A DNA stretch of 64,000 nt. Origin: Dugong dugon (lineage: Eukaryota; Chordata; Mammalia; Sirenia; Dugongidae). A program made the translations under genes and the position numbers. Below are positions 10,301 through 19,009 of the stretch, piece after piece. The notes beneath the pieces were generated by a model. That model had not been told where the DNA came from and searched no databases. It saw nothing but the letters and a program-made list of their open reading frames with translations. The stretch spans positions 5,617,501 through 5,681,500 of the forward strand of contig CM057465.1 of the NCBI GenBank assembly GCA_030035585.1. Direction: 5' to 3'. The first letter of the stretch is position 1, and every line of letters begins with the position of its first letter.

Positions 10301-13300
10301 CTTAAACTCGACCAGCATTCAGCTGCATACCCACTATGTGACGGCCAAGGTGATCGTGGTCCCTAATGCTATAGACCTGCAGCTAGAGGTCCTCAAGAAC
10401 GTTCACCAAAACCCGGTGACCCTCTTCACTGTGCTTTTTGTTATGCTCATGTACGTAGTCCTGGCTTTCTGGGCCTTGCACAGGGATGAAACAGACCAGT
10501 TTCTTAGGCATCGTGTGATAGTTCTACCTGATAATGACCCTTATGATAAAATATGCTACCTGGTCACTATTTTTACAGGAAGCCGTTGGGGGTCTGGAAC
10601 CAGAGCCGATGTCTTTGTCCAGCTTATGGGAACAGAGAGTACCAGTGATGTGCATTGTTTGAGCCATCCATATTATACAACTCTCTACCGAGGAAGCAGC
10701 AATACTTTCCTGCTAACGACAAAAAGTGACCTGGGGGACATCTGCTCCATTCGTGTGTGGCACAACAATGAGGGCAAAAAGCCCGGTTGGTATTTAAGTC
10801 GAATCAAAGTGGAAAATCTGTTCAGCAGATGCATTTGGCTGTTCATGTGCCGGAAATGGCTTTCTGTTGACACCTCTTTGGACAGAAAATTTCATGTTAC
10901 CCATTCAGATGAGCCTTTAAACAGAAAGGACTTTTTCCTTATAAATACGACTTATGAACTAGGGAAAAGTCACATGTGGTTCTCTGTTTTTGCTGGTGTT
11001 ATTGCTAAACCAGTTAACAGGCTACAAAAATTGTCGTGTTGTTTAGCAGCGCTGTTAAGCTCTCTTCTTTGTAATACTATGTTCCTTAATGCCAGTGGGC
11101 AAGAAACTGCATCAAGAAGGTTATCCTGCATCAGATTAATGATGATAGGAATTGAAAGTGCTTTAATTACAGTCCCTGTGCAATTATTGTTAATTTTTTT
11201 GTTCACCTATTCCCAGAGGAAACCTACTGAAATGAATCTAGAGGAGGTATCTCCTCGAAAGCATCATCCTCTGATGTCAGAAGAAAGTGGATTCTGGGAC
11301 GAGCGTTTGGCAAAGTTGTACGCTTATGAAACCACTAAGGCACAGACCAGGGAGGCCGAAAAGCTCACATCTGGGGGCAATCCTGAATTTTCTAAGGCTC
11401 CTAGACAGACTGCTATCAAAACCCAGAGCCAGCTTGAGGAAGCAGAGACTAAGGCCCCACAGACCCACAGCAGAAGTACAAATTACCACAATAACAACGA
11501 CAACATAGAAGACAATCAAGATGTTCTTTCTGAAGAGCCCCCTTCCCAACAAAAACCTCCGGCCAGGTTTCTTCTGCCTTGGGGGTGTGTTTATGTAGCA
11601 TGGTTCTTGGTTTTGGCCATTTGTAGCCTATCGTCATTCTTTATTGTATTTTACGGACTGACTTACGGCCATGACCTGTCGATGCGATGGCTCTTCACAT
11701 CTTTTTGTTCATCCTTTCAGTCAGTTTTTCTGGTGCAGACATCTAAAATTATACTCCTGTCAGGTTTTAGAACAAATCAGCCGAAGTACTGTAAAAACCT
11801 TCCGTGGACAATGGAATATCGTTACACGGAGATCAAGGTTCACGGGCTGAGGAAGGATCCGGCTAAAAGGCACAAGCAGCATCTCCGTATCAACCACATC
11901 CGAGGTACCAGGATGTACCAGCCCCTCACGGAGGATGAAATTAGAATATTCAGAAGGAAGAAGAGGATAAAGAGAAGAGCGTTCCTCTTCCTTAGTTACA
12001 TTCTAACGCACTTTATCTTTCTAGCGCTTCTGCTTGGCCTCAATGCACTCCTGCACCACACCGACAGCTTTTACTATAACCAGTTTATTCAGGATTGTTT
12101 CTCTGTGGACCTTGCCATGGTCACTAAGCTGGAACACATCTATAGGTGGCTAAACAAGGTGGTGGTGCCTTTGTTCCACAACGACCTGAGGCCAACGTTT
12201 CTTTTTGAGAGCTCATCGAAAATCCTTGGCCTTCCACTAATGCGACAAGTACGAGCAAAACCGAGCAAAAAAAAGTGTCTGCCTGACAAAAACCTCATCC
12301 TAAGTAGCATTAAGAGGGAAATTAATTGTCATCCCAAGTACGGCATCAACCCAGAAGACACAAAAAACTATTCCAGCTTTTGGAATGATGTTGATAATCA
12401 GGCTATCAGCAAGAGTCCCAGTGGGTTTACCTATAAGCCACCAGAAAAGAAATGGGCATATTATTCCTATGGGCTGTTACATACCTATGGATCAGGAGGA
12501 TATGTATTCTATTTTTTTCCAGAACAGCAGCAGTTTAATTCCACACTGCGGCTCGGGGAACTTCAAGGAAATAATTGGCTTGATGAGAAGACATGGGCTG
12601 TGATTTTGGAACTTACAACTTTTAATCCAGATGTGAATCTGTTCTGTAGCATTTCCGTCATATTTGAGGTTTCTCAGTTAGGAGTTGTAAATTCAAGTGT
12701 GTCTGTGCACTCTTTTTCACTTTCTGACTTCAACAGGAACACATCAGCAGAAATCTACTTGTACCTGGCCATTCTCATTTTTTATTTAGCCTATATTGTT
12801 GACGAAGGCTATATCATTATGCAAGAAAGAGCATCCTATGCGAGAAGTGTGTATAATTTACTCAACTTTGCTTTAAAATGCATATTTACTGTTCTGATTG
12901 TGCTCTTTTTCAGGAAACACCTCTTGACCACTGACATTATTCAGTTTTACTTGTCAAACCCTAAGGATTTCATTCCATTTCATGCCATTTCTCGAGTAGA
13001 TCACCTCACGAGGACAATTTTGGGTGTCTTGTTCTTTCTGACAATTCTGAAAACCCTTCGGTATTCCAGAGTCTTCTATGATGTGCGACTGGCTCAGAGA
13101 GCCATCCAAATTGCTCTTCCTGGCATCTGCCACATGGCCTTTGTGGTGTGCGTTTATTTCTTTGTATACATGGCTTTTGGCTACTTGGTATTTGGCCAGC
13201 ATGAATGGAACTACAGTAACTTGATTCATGCCACACAGACAGTATTCTCTTATTGCGTCTCAGCTTTTCAGAACACTGAATTTTCCAGTAATAGAGTTCT

Positions 13301-13622
13301 TGGGGTCCTATTCCTCTCATCTTTTATGCTGATCATGATCTGCATCTTGATCAACTTGTTTCAGGCAGTGATTCTGTCTGCCTATGAGGAGATGAAGCAG
13401 CCCGTGTATGAGGAGCCATCAGATGAAGCAGAAGCAATGACATATTTGTTTCATCAGCTAAGGATGGTGTTTCGCTTTTTGACCTTCCAATCCAGGGCCA
13501 AAGATGAACCTGAGTTTGTCACTGACATGCTGTATGGACAGCCAGAGAAGAACAACCACCGGTATCTGGGGCTGAAGACCAGAAACATTAATGGGAAGAA
13601 AATGGTTTACCTCGTTGTTTGA
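6807..13622 (+). CDS. PKDREJ: Polycystin family receptor for egg jelly (PKDREJ)
   Basis: Intact single-exon gene of 2271 codons plus TGA; the family is about 2250 residues. The ATG at 6807 was chosen because a hydrophobic signal peptide (MRPGPALLLLG...) follows directly; the in-frame upstream TTG at 6756 is not a credible start. Order seen: signal peptide (1-20), Cys-rich and Asn-glycosylation-rich REJ ectodomain (~215-900), GAIN/GPS-like Cys pair near 1150-1152, TM1 (~1204-1226), cytosolic PLAT domain (~1244-1355), further TM helices near 1412, 1449, 1592, 1632 and 1727, an extracellular polycystin (TOP) domain (~1750-1975), then TM helices near 1985, 2016, 2070, 2108 and 2167 with a pore-like segment near 2146-2158. 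That gives 11 TM segments, as in polycystin-1 proteins. The family is testis/sperm-restricted and implicated in acrosome-reaction timing. No frameshift or premature stop was seen. Identification is by protein similarity and synteny. Confidence 0.97.
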   Translation: MRPGPALLLLGLGLGLGRLPQPSTPRGAQTPVPTSGGPPGAPARAGAAEPRPLRAAPGLGVLGGRARLRLRPRAAPADGVFLSGRRSLYLARGRGAGAAPRWYCLGVRVLLSARGGPAAPTDLDLRLAAPGGRLSVLWFAPLPRPLRRLQWTFCLRLLGPGETRLPRNASAAPRFSARSILPAGPQPHAGFVAETRCPTDGPQPVTLEAVNSFTPKAIESSVSCQMKPCLINQVKVNGKETPSPVLLTWKTEATINATVEMDCPDALSITQYWQIFSVPSALHVPDWTKPLDVPQLQTSVNSSFLHIPKSSLIWGMYVVNFVVAITTSDPEMPLVKDSDYIYVEVVRSRLKAVISGDYRITMNFTDGLVLNGTMSSDPDADNPLEGLSFFWYCTTNGGNYHGDKITVSSSQVCHPGQTDLHWTGASGPVLTLLPETLKGNRAYFFRMVIQKSDRTAFSDKRVHVLQGPTPKASISCIENCGRILIVSDRFSLFLNCTNCAVSRIFYKWSVLSSIAREMPFDWVGQTTTGRNGAYLSIKAFAFRQFLEKRHWISLSIATWGGVILVFRHGFVINHAPQIGECKINPAKGVAFVTKFVIGCSNFKDKDIPLTYKIIVSNLYSIGEISSLKENTLGAIPYLGTQSRAPPFFLPVGVLTNHYAVKLYVQVYDSLGAFSQVTLYATVRAPTDENSPRAVLHQLLSATMGPNSSLSTLLQKQDFLSAGYLLYTVASILNSMKTDLTLLDVKSNIRKHLVNQSFLLPITTLVEISQVVTIITELAQKGSEFTQGDQKLATGRIWQANQALQAYRQKDTHFCSEQIEIVSSGIFTILSNILKQIAPHEVVQDPFYVAESLADTILASIVPGSETTVLRTSNLNIYVKKIEKWDVAKVFTREQHCRNCFYPTLNVSSVPDVPPNAPISVTFCEFADDPFPWLNYGGNISTEVVGFRMTGAKGNGEVIEITPDGVEVYLIRKNLTYTAFKLTVGPNSEPDEVDESLKKTTGGFRFEVDSRAVKELLVHIVTGVTVLFKVLVYAGSRITPTALVATFLVPHDTPPTASPSGLFDLACSVKEARVVCLPQSLLRVIAQHRHSSKYALSVVLQAAHFVLTPSDELVRISLFSVHCLHMYGIQSDWREDSCILGEETSWRKVHCICKNKGRARRQLSSLLNSTSIQLHTHYVTAKVIVVPNAIDLQLEVLKNVHQNPVTLFTVLFVMLMYVVLAFWALHRDETDQFLRHRVIVLPDNDPYDKICYLVTIFTGSRWGSGTRADVFVQLMGTESTSDVHCLSHPYYTTLYRGSSNTFLLTTKSDLGDICSIRVWHNNEGKKPGWYLSRIKVENLFSRCIWLFMCRKWLSVDTSLDRKFHVTHSDEPLNRKDFFLINTTYELGKSHMWFSVFAGVIAKPVNRLQKLSCCLAALLSSLLCNTMFLNASGQETASRRLSCIRLMMIGIESALITVPVQLLLIFLFTYSQRKPTEMNLEEVSPRKHHPLMSEESGFWDERLAKLYAYETTKAQTREAEKLTSGGNPEFSKAPRQTAIKTQSQLEEAETKAPQTHSRSTNYHNNNDNIEDNQDVLSEEPPSQQKPPARFLLPWGCVYVAWFLVLAICSLSSFFIVFYGLTYGHDLSMRWLFTSFCSSFQSVFLVQTSKIILLSGFRTNQPKYCKNLPWTMEYRYTEIKVHGLRKDPAKRHKQHLRINHIRGTRMYQPLTEDEIRIFRRKKRIKRRAFLFLSYILTHFIFLALLLGLNALLHHTDSFYYNQFIQDCFSVDLAMVTKLEHIYRWLNKVVVPLFHNDLRPTFLFESSSKILGLPLMRQVRAKPSKKKCLPDKNLILSSIKREINCHPKYGINPEDTKNYSSFWNDVDNQAISKSPSGFTYKPPEKKWAYYSYGLLHTYGSGGYVFYFFPEQQQFNSTLRLGELQGNNWLDEKTWAVILELTTFNPDVNLFCSISVIFEVSQLGVVNSSVSVHSFSLSDFNRNTSAEIYLYLAILIFYLAYIVDEGYIIMQERASYARSVYNLLNFALKCIFTVLIVLFFRKHLLTTDIIQFYLSNPKDFIPFHAISRVDHLTRTILGVLFFLTILKTLRYSRVFYDVRLAQRAIQIALPGICHMAFVVCVYFFVYMAFGYLVFGQHEWNYSNLIHATQTVFSYCVSAFQNTEFSSNRVLGVLFLSSFMLIMICILINLFQAVILSAYEEMKQPVYEEPSDEAEAMTYLFHQLRMVFRFLTFQSRAKDEPEFVTDMLYGQPEKNNHRYLGLKTRNINGKKMVYLVV
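6834..6857 (+). repeat. CTGGGC hexanucleotide repeat (4 copies) in the PKDREJ signal peptide
   Basis: Four perfect CTGGGC units encode Leu-Gly four times at residues 10-17, forming much of the hydrophobic core of the signal peptide. Such repeats are length-unstable and G-rich. Confidence 0.85.
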
Positions 13623-14550
13623 TCAATGACAATTTCAAGAGCCACAAGGAAGGTTTCCCCCCAATGCTCAGTTCGTGGGATTAAGGCATGTTTAATGGCC
13701 AGGTTGTGCTTTCTACCCATGTCCTTCACAATGCACACCTCCTACATTTCACAGTGTCCCCACTCTTGGCCTCTGTTCTCAGGAATGTGGAAGTGTGTTG
13801 GAATGTCATGTAGTGTCTAGGGGAAACGAGGATCAGAGCATTCGATTTTGGGATTGAATTTCCTTTATCAGGGAATTGCATAACTCCTGGTACAGAGGCA
13901 ACCCTTATTTCTTTGGAGCCTGCAGCAGTTTAGAGGGATTAGAGCCACTAGTTTTGAGAGCCAGATTTGGGGGAGGGGGTTGAAGACTCCCCACCTGGCA
14001 CAGCATTCTCCTGCTGCTTCTATGCTCAGCTCAGGCTGGAATCCATGTGCTTACCGCTTCACACTGAGCCTTGGCGTTTCCTTTGTGGACCAGGGCTGTT
14101 GAGTCTCCTCTCCCCTCCCCACTATTCCAGCTGGCCCAGGACTGGAGGGGTCTATGGGCACTTCCCAGTATTTACCCTCTTGCTTGGGCATGGGAGCTGG
14201 GGGTTAGAAGTCTGAAGCTTCCCATCCACTCAAGGCTACTACAAATTAAAGATGTAAATCTTAACATTTTCTGACCAAGAGATATACTTTTGTCAAACAA
14301 CAAAGAGGTATGTGTGGATTCACACTGACATGTTACATACGTTGACTATAGCTATAGATACATTCAAGATTTGAGCCCTTGGTTATTTATGACATTATTT
14401 AGGAATGATAATGAAAATGTAGTTTATCGTTTAAGAGCAACATGGGGTACCAGCTGCTATACTGTCACTCAGAAGCGTGGTGATTTCTGTCCATACAACG
14501 TTAAGCCTGATCAGCATTAAACGTGAGGTTTCTTCTGTGAGACTTGCAGT
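13623..14550 (+). other. PKDREJ 3'UTR with candidate poly(A) signals
   Basis: This is non-coding sequence after the PKDREJ stop. ATTAAA hexamers at 14245-14250 and 14516-14521 are the likeliest poly(A) signals. No canonical AATAAA was picked out. Which one is used cannot be decided without transcript data. Confidence 0.45.
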
Positions 14551-15110
14551 GATTCCTGTGTGGGGGCCATATATAGAAGTGGCTCATGCCCTCAAAGTCT
14601 AGGGCCAGAAAGGGGACGGCCACATCAGGCCGGCGGCCGCTTCTCACCAGGGTTCGCTATTCAATGTTCGCCGCTCAGAATCTTGCACTGCACCATGCTG
14701 GCATCATGACACTATGCTCTGCCAGCACCTGCACACAGTCCATCCTTTCCTCCCGAGGGGATGCCGGAGAAGCAGGGGCAGGGAGACAGGGCTTCTCTGC
14801 CGGGAGAGAAAACCACTTGGCTCAGTGACTCGCCCAGGGCCACTCTGCGTTAGCGAGGGTCAGGATGTCAGAGTTGGATTTTCCAGCTCCCCTGGTGGGT
14901 GGGGGTCGGGGGGGGGGGTCCCTGGGGAGGCCAGCCCACCCTGGCCCCTCACGTTCTGACTGGAGCGCAGCTTCCTTAGGCACAGCCTCTTTACCACTGG
15001 CCTTCAGGCTGAGAAAAAGAGCAAACGTGGGGCAAATTATTCCTTTGTCCTGGCCGAAGCCAGACGCAGGCCAAGGCGGAGGGCGTCCTCCTCAAAGCCA
15101 GCGGCTGGCT
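14551..15110. other. Intergenic PKDREJ-CDPF1 with G-quadruplex motif
   Basis: No gene was recognised. 14897-14927 carries G3, G5, G11 and G4 runs with 1-5 nt loops on the + strand, a strong G-quadruplex candidate just upstream of the CDPF1 CpG island. Confidence 0.5.
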
Positions 15111-15467
15111 AGTCACGCCTCGCCGGGCTCACGTTGTTACGGCGGAGAGCGGCAGCAGGCGAGCTAACTTCAGCTCCGGAGGCGCGCTCTCGGCGAGACG
15201 CGCGGGGCGGAGACGCTGTCCGGCCAGCGCCCCTCGCTTCTCCGGAGGCCTCGCGCTAGCAACCTCCATTCTGAGGAACCCCGTGGGAAAGGAAGTGAGC
15301 CTCAGAAGGGCCAAAACAGGGGGCCAAGTCCAGCTGCTCGCGCAGGAGCAGCTCGGACGCCGTCTTCCTTCGGCCCGGACTCCGGCCCCTGGCCAAGACC
15401 TCAGCTCTGCGCTCGGCTTTCCCGGCAGACACCGCGCTGAGCCCCGCAAAGGCGGAAAGGACGACAG

Positions 15468-15780
15468 GGGGCGGAGCCGGGGATGAAGCCCCGCCCCGCG
15501 CCCCTCTGGCGTGCGCCCAGGACCCGGTCGTCAAGGGGCGGAGCCAGCGACGAAGCCCCGCCCCGCTCCGCGCGTGCTCCCGAGGCCTGGTCCTCAAGGG
15601 GCGGATTCAGCGACGAGGTTCCGCCCACCTCTGTTCCCCGCGTGCGCTCGGGGCCCGGTTCCTCGGCGAGTCGGGTCCGGTGACGAAACTCCGCCCTTCG
15701 CCGGGCTGTGCGTGCGCTCGGGGCTCAGCCGTCAGAGGGCGGGGCCGGCGGGCGGTGGCGCGCACGCGTCCTGGGGAGCG
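15468..15780 (+). repeat. GC-box tandem repeat, period ~63-70 bp, four copies plus a partial
   Basis: Units begin at 15468, 15535, 15598, about 15668 and 15736 (partial). Each has a GC box (ggggcgg), then gacgaagccccgcc or a variant, then cgtgcgctcggggc or a variant. Each complete unit carries GC boxes in both orientations, so the array supplies multiple Sp1/KLF-type sites directly upstream of the inferred CDPF1 first exon. Confidence 0.8.
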
Positions 15781-15795
15781 GAGTCGCGCGTGCAG
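15740..15795 (+). other. CDPF1: CDPF1 non-coding first exon (3' end)
   Basis: The splice donor gcgtgcag|gtgagtgt lies at 15795/15796 inside the CpG island, and the first coding exon downstream has an acceptor but no upstream coding sequence. The 5' boundary is a guess; only the 3' boundary is supported. Confidence 0.55.
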
Positions 15796-16368
15796 GTGAG
15801 TGTGCGTGGCCGCGGAGGCCTTCGGGTCTCCTACGGTCTATCCCAGCGCCTCCAGCTTTCCGGTCCGGGCCTCAGCTCCTTAGCGGGCGTGATGGGACCC
15901 TGAACGTCAGGGATTGAGGCTTAGTGGTCGGAGCGGCTGCTCGCGGGGGTGTGGGAGGGACGGGGATGCGGGGAGGCCGCTTCCGGGCGCGGGCGGGAGG
16001 GGAGTGGGCTCCAGGTGAGGGAACACGAGTGCAGAAGGCAGCCACTGTCGACGAACGCCCGGAACTTGCCTGCCTCCGAAAACGCCAAGCCACCTTGAGA
16101 AGGCCCTGGGTAGCTCCAGTGTGCAGATGCGGAATGGAATTGGGTTCGCACACATCCACAGTAAATTAGAATTTTGTTCTTTTTAGCCCAGGTGGGATGA
16201 CATGGCATTCCGTAATCTGCTTCCAAGGTTTGCACGTCGGTTTGCCAAACTCCAGAGCTCATACCCGGTAACATACATCACACTCTCGGATTTAGAAGAG
16301 CAGAGCGGTCACGGTGGAGAGTTAGGGACCAGCTGATTAGGACTTTGAAAGATGATTAGAAATTCCAT

Positions 16369-16700
16369 TTGTTGTTGTTAGGTGTCGTCGAGTTGGTCTG
16401 GACTCATATAGCGACCGTATAGACAACAGAACGAAACACTGCCGGCTCCTGCGCCATCCTTACAATTGTTATGCTTGAGCCCCTTGTTGCAGCCACTGTG
16501 TCAGTCCATCTCGTTGAGGGTCTTCCTCCTTTTCTCTGACCCTCTACTAAGCATAATGTCTTTCTGCAGGGGCTGGTCCCTCCTGATAACATGTCCAAAG
16601 TCCAGAGTCATGCCATCCTTGCTTCTGAGGAGCATTCTGGCTGTACTTCTTCCAAGACAGGTTTGTTCATTCTTCTGACAGTCCATGGTATATTAGGCAA
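16369..16700 (-). mobile_element. RTE LINE 3' end fragment
   Basis: Starts with the reverse-complemented tail gttgttgttaggtg and matches, in reverse, the 3' ends of the RTE copies at 1600-1850 and 51090-51360. It lies in CDPF1 intron 1. Confidence 0.8.
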
Positions 16701-16782
16701 AGAAAAAGGTGGCCGGTCTAAAAGATAATAACTTGAATCCATTAGATAGCTGAGGTTATAGGGCAACCCAGAAAAGCAAATC

Positions 16783-16955
16783 TGTTGCCATGGAGTGGAT
16801 TCTGACTCAGTGACCCTAAAGGACACAGTAGAGCTGCTCATAGGGTTTCCAAGGCTGTAAGCTTTGCAGGTTCTCCCACGGAGTGGAGTGTCTGGTTGGG
16901 TTCAGGTTGGTTTGCTGCCAAGCAGTTAACCACTGCACCACCAGATCTCCTTAAC
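16783..16955 (-). mobile_element. AfroSINE
   Basis: Reverse-orientation copy: the gttgccatggagtggattctgactc block (3' end) is followed by the tRNA-related head ending in ttaaccactgcaccacc. It lies in CDPF1 intron 1. Confidence 0.8.
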
Positions 16956-18239
16956 AAGGTAACCAGTTAGCTAGAAATCTAAGGAAAGACAGGTACCTCC
17001 GAGACAGCATGGGAAAGGGCTCCACACCAGCAGGCAAAAATTTGGCTAAATTTTTTTAAGGAAATGCTGTATAGTGAGTGTGGGCTAGTGTGAGAGTATA
17101 GATACTCTGAGAGCCACAGACACGGGAGCTTGCACCCACTTGCAGGCTTTTCTCCACAAACCTTCACTGGATACTCCTGGGAAAGACTGGGGGCAGGGCA
17201 GGAGGTTGGAGAAATCCCATTGGTGCAGGCCTGGAGGGGGAGGATGGCTGCTGCTCTGGTTGGACCCTTCCTGGATCTTTCTCGCCTGCCAGGGTCCTTC
17301 TCCCTTATGGAACAAAAGCCTTAAACCACTGGGGGATGGACAGCAAACTGTGTCACCCACTGGGCATAGGTGAAGACCTATTGCAGCTAGGGACAGAGAA
17401 AAGGAGAAACACCCGCTACCCCGGGGAGGGCCAGGAAATTGTCCTGGGAACAGATTGCTAGAGGTCACCGACTACTGGGGAAAGGTGCAAGATTCCTGAG
17501 AAAACTTTGCCCCAACACCCAGTCACCAAGGGCCAGTCTCATACTGAAGCTGTGTCAGGACCACAGAAACCCACCACCACCAGGCGAGCAACTGCAGTCT
17601 ACCACCGGGGAGGATCAAGAGAGACCCTGTTTGAGGCACAGGCAAAGAAAGGCCTAAAGCTGAGGGTGGAGTACACAGGGAGAGAATGAATCCCAACCTC
17701 AAAGTCAGGGTAATGCAAGAGAGATTTCAAGCCAGTGATGCCCTGAGGAGAACAATGGCGGCCACAAAAATCCAAACCCACCTCAGCTCCTTGCTAGGTT
17801 GACTCAATATTCCATGCTAAGGCCTAGCAGGAAAAAAAAAAAAGGATGCCCATTTTCAGGCATAAATACTACTTACCTTGGTCTTTGCTGTCTTGCAAAC
17901 GTCCAGGTTTCAACCAAAAGTGAGACAAAAAGAGACTCAAAGCAATGAACAGAACCAGAATTAGATGGGACCCAGATATTAGAATGATAAGACAGAATTT
18001 AAAAGAGACATAATTAGCAGTTTAAAGGCTGTAGTGAAAAGGTATATGACGTGCGTAAACAGATAGGGGAATTTCAGCAGACAAGGAAACAAATGGAAAT
18101 GCAAGAAATAAGCATTAACGGATGAAAAATGCCTTCAAAGGGTATGTCAGTTGATGTGACGTAGCTGAGGGAAAAAAGAAACCTTGAAGCTAATTCAGTA
18201 GAAATTAGGTAATTCCATTTGGGTAAACAAAAAAAGTGG
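16956..18239. other. CDPF1 intron 1, unassigned
   Basis: No exon or clear repeat was recognised. The scattered short ORFs here have no family similarity. Confidence 0.4.
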
Positions 18240-18405
18240 AGGCTCGGTGAAAAAGGGAAAGACCCTGAAGGAGGTGGATTGACACAGTGGCTGCAACAAT
18301 GAGCTCGAGCATCTAACAACTATTGTGAGGATGGCGCAGGACCGGGCAGCCTACACAGGGTCTCTGAGTCGGAACTGAATCAACAGCACTGACAACAACA
18401 AACAG
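18240..18405 (+). mobile_element. RTE LINE 3' end fragment
   Basis: Matches the last ~165 bp of the RTE family (gtggattgacacagtggctg, then gaggatggcgcagg, then a gacaacaacaaac tail). It lies in CDPF1 intron 1. Confidence 0.75.
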
Positions 18406-18479
18406 AGAAAAGGAGTGGACGCAAAGCAGAACAGAGCGTTCACGGACTTGGGACAATAGCGAACGGGCAACATCAAATA

Positions 18480-18670
18480 CAGTAAAACCTGGAAAAGCCA
18501 GAACCTGTGTAAGGCGGAAACCTGGCAGAGAAGGAGAAAGCGAATATTTTCCGCTAATAGAGGGCAATAGAAAAGTGGTTTAAGACTGCACCCTGTCAAA
18601 GGCGGAAGACTTGCGAGACCCAGGAGAACAAGGCAGTCCCGTTGAGTTCCGGCTCTCACAGGTTTCACTG
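18480..18670. mobile_element. Short TIR DNA transposon (Tc1/mariner-like MITE)
   Basis: 191 bp bounded by imperfect ~22-bp terminal inverted repeats (CAGTAAAACCTGG... on the left, CAGTGAAACCTGT... on the opposite strand at the right) and flanked on both sides by TA, the Tc1/mariner target. It is too short to code for a transposase. The family name is unassigned. Confidence 0.65.
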
Positions 18671-18896
18671 TATTTGCAGTTGGAATCCCAGAAGAGAGAG
18701 AAGGGAGCAGAAGTATTTGAAGTGATAATGACCAAAGATTTTCTAAATAAAATAGAAATCAAACCCCAGATCAAAGACTTTGCTCAAAGAAGCACAGCAG
18801 GATAAAAACAAACCCCAAAACTTAAGTGTCTATTCACACTGCTGAAAACCAAAGAGAAAGAGAAAATCTTCAAGGCCCTGTCTCTCCATCTTGTAG

Positions 18897-19009
18897 ATGG
18901 CATCTGAGGCAGAGCGCCGTCCCCAGGGCGTGTTTGAGTGCCAGCTCTGTGCTCTGTCAGCTCCATACAGCTATGTGGGGCAGAAGCCCCCCAACACCCG
19001 CTCTGTCAT
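18897..19009 (+). CDS. CDPF1: CDPF1 coding exon (first of three)
   Basis: 113 bp from the start codon to donor gtgagt at 19010. Encodes residues 1-37 plus two bases of codon 38, including Cys15 and Cys18. Confidence 0.92.

Larger units (their letters stand above)
15110..16080 (+). promoter_or_regulatory. CpG island promoter of CDPF1
   Basis: CpG-dense block with many GC boxes (ggggcgg and its complement ccgcccc) ending just after the first splice donor. There is no TATA box. Housekeeping-type promoters of this kind usually initiate diffusely, so the start site is given only as within this block, probably about 15700-15780. Confidence 0.75.

Noticed and set aside
15468-15780. Promoter tandem array as a CRISPR-like array
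   Set aside because: Units are contiguous diverged tandem copies with GC boxes in a mammalian CpG island, without unique spacers.
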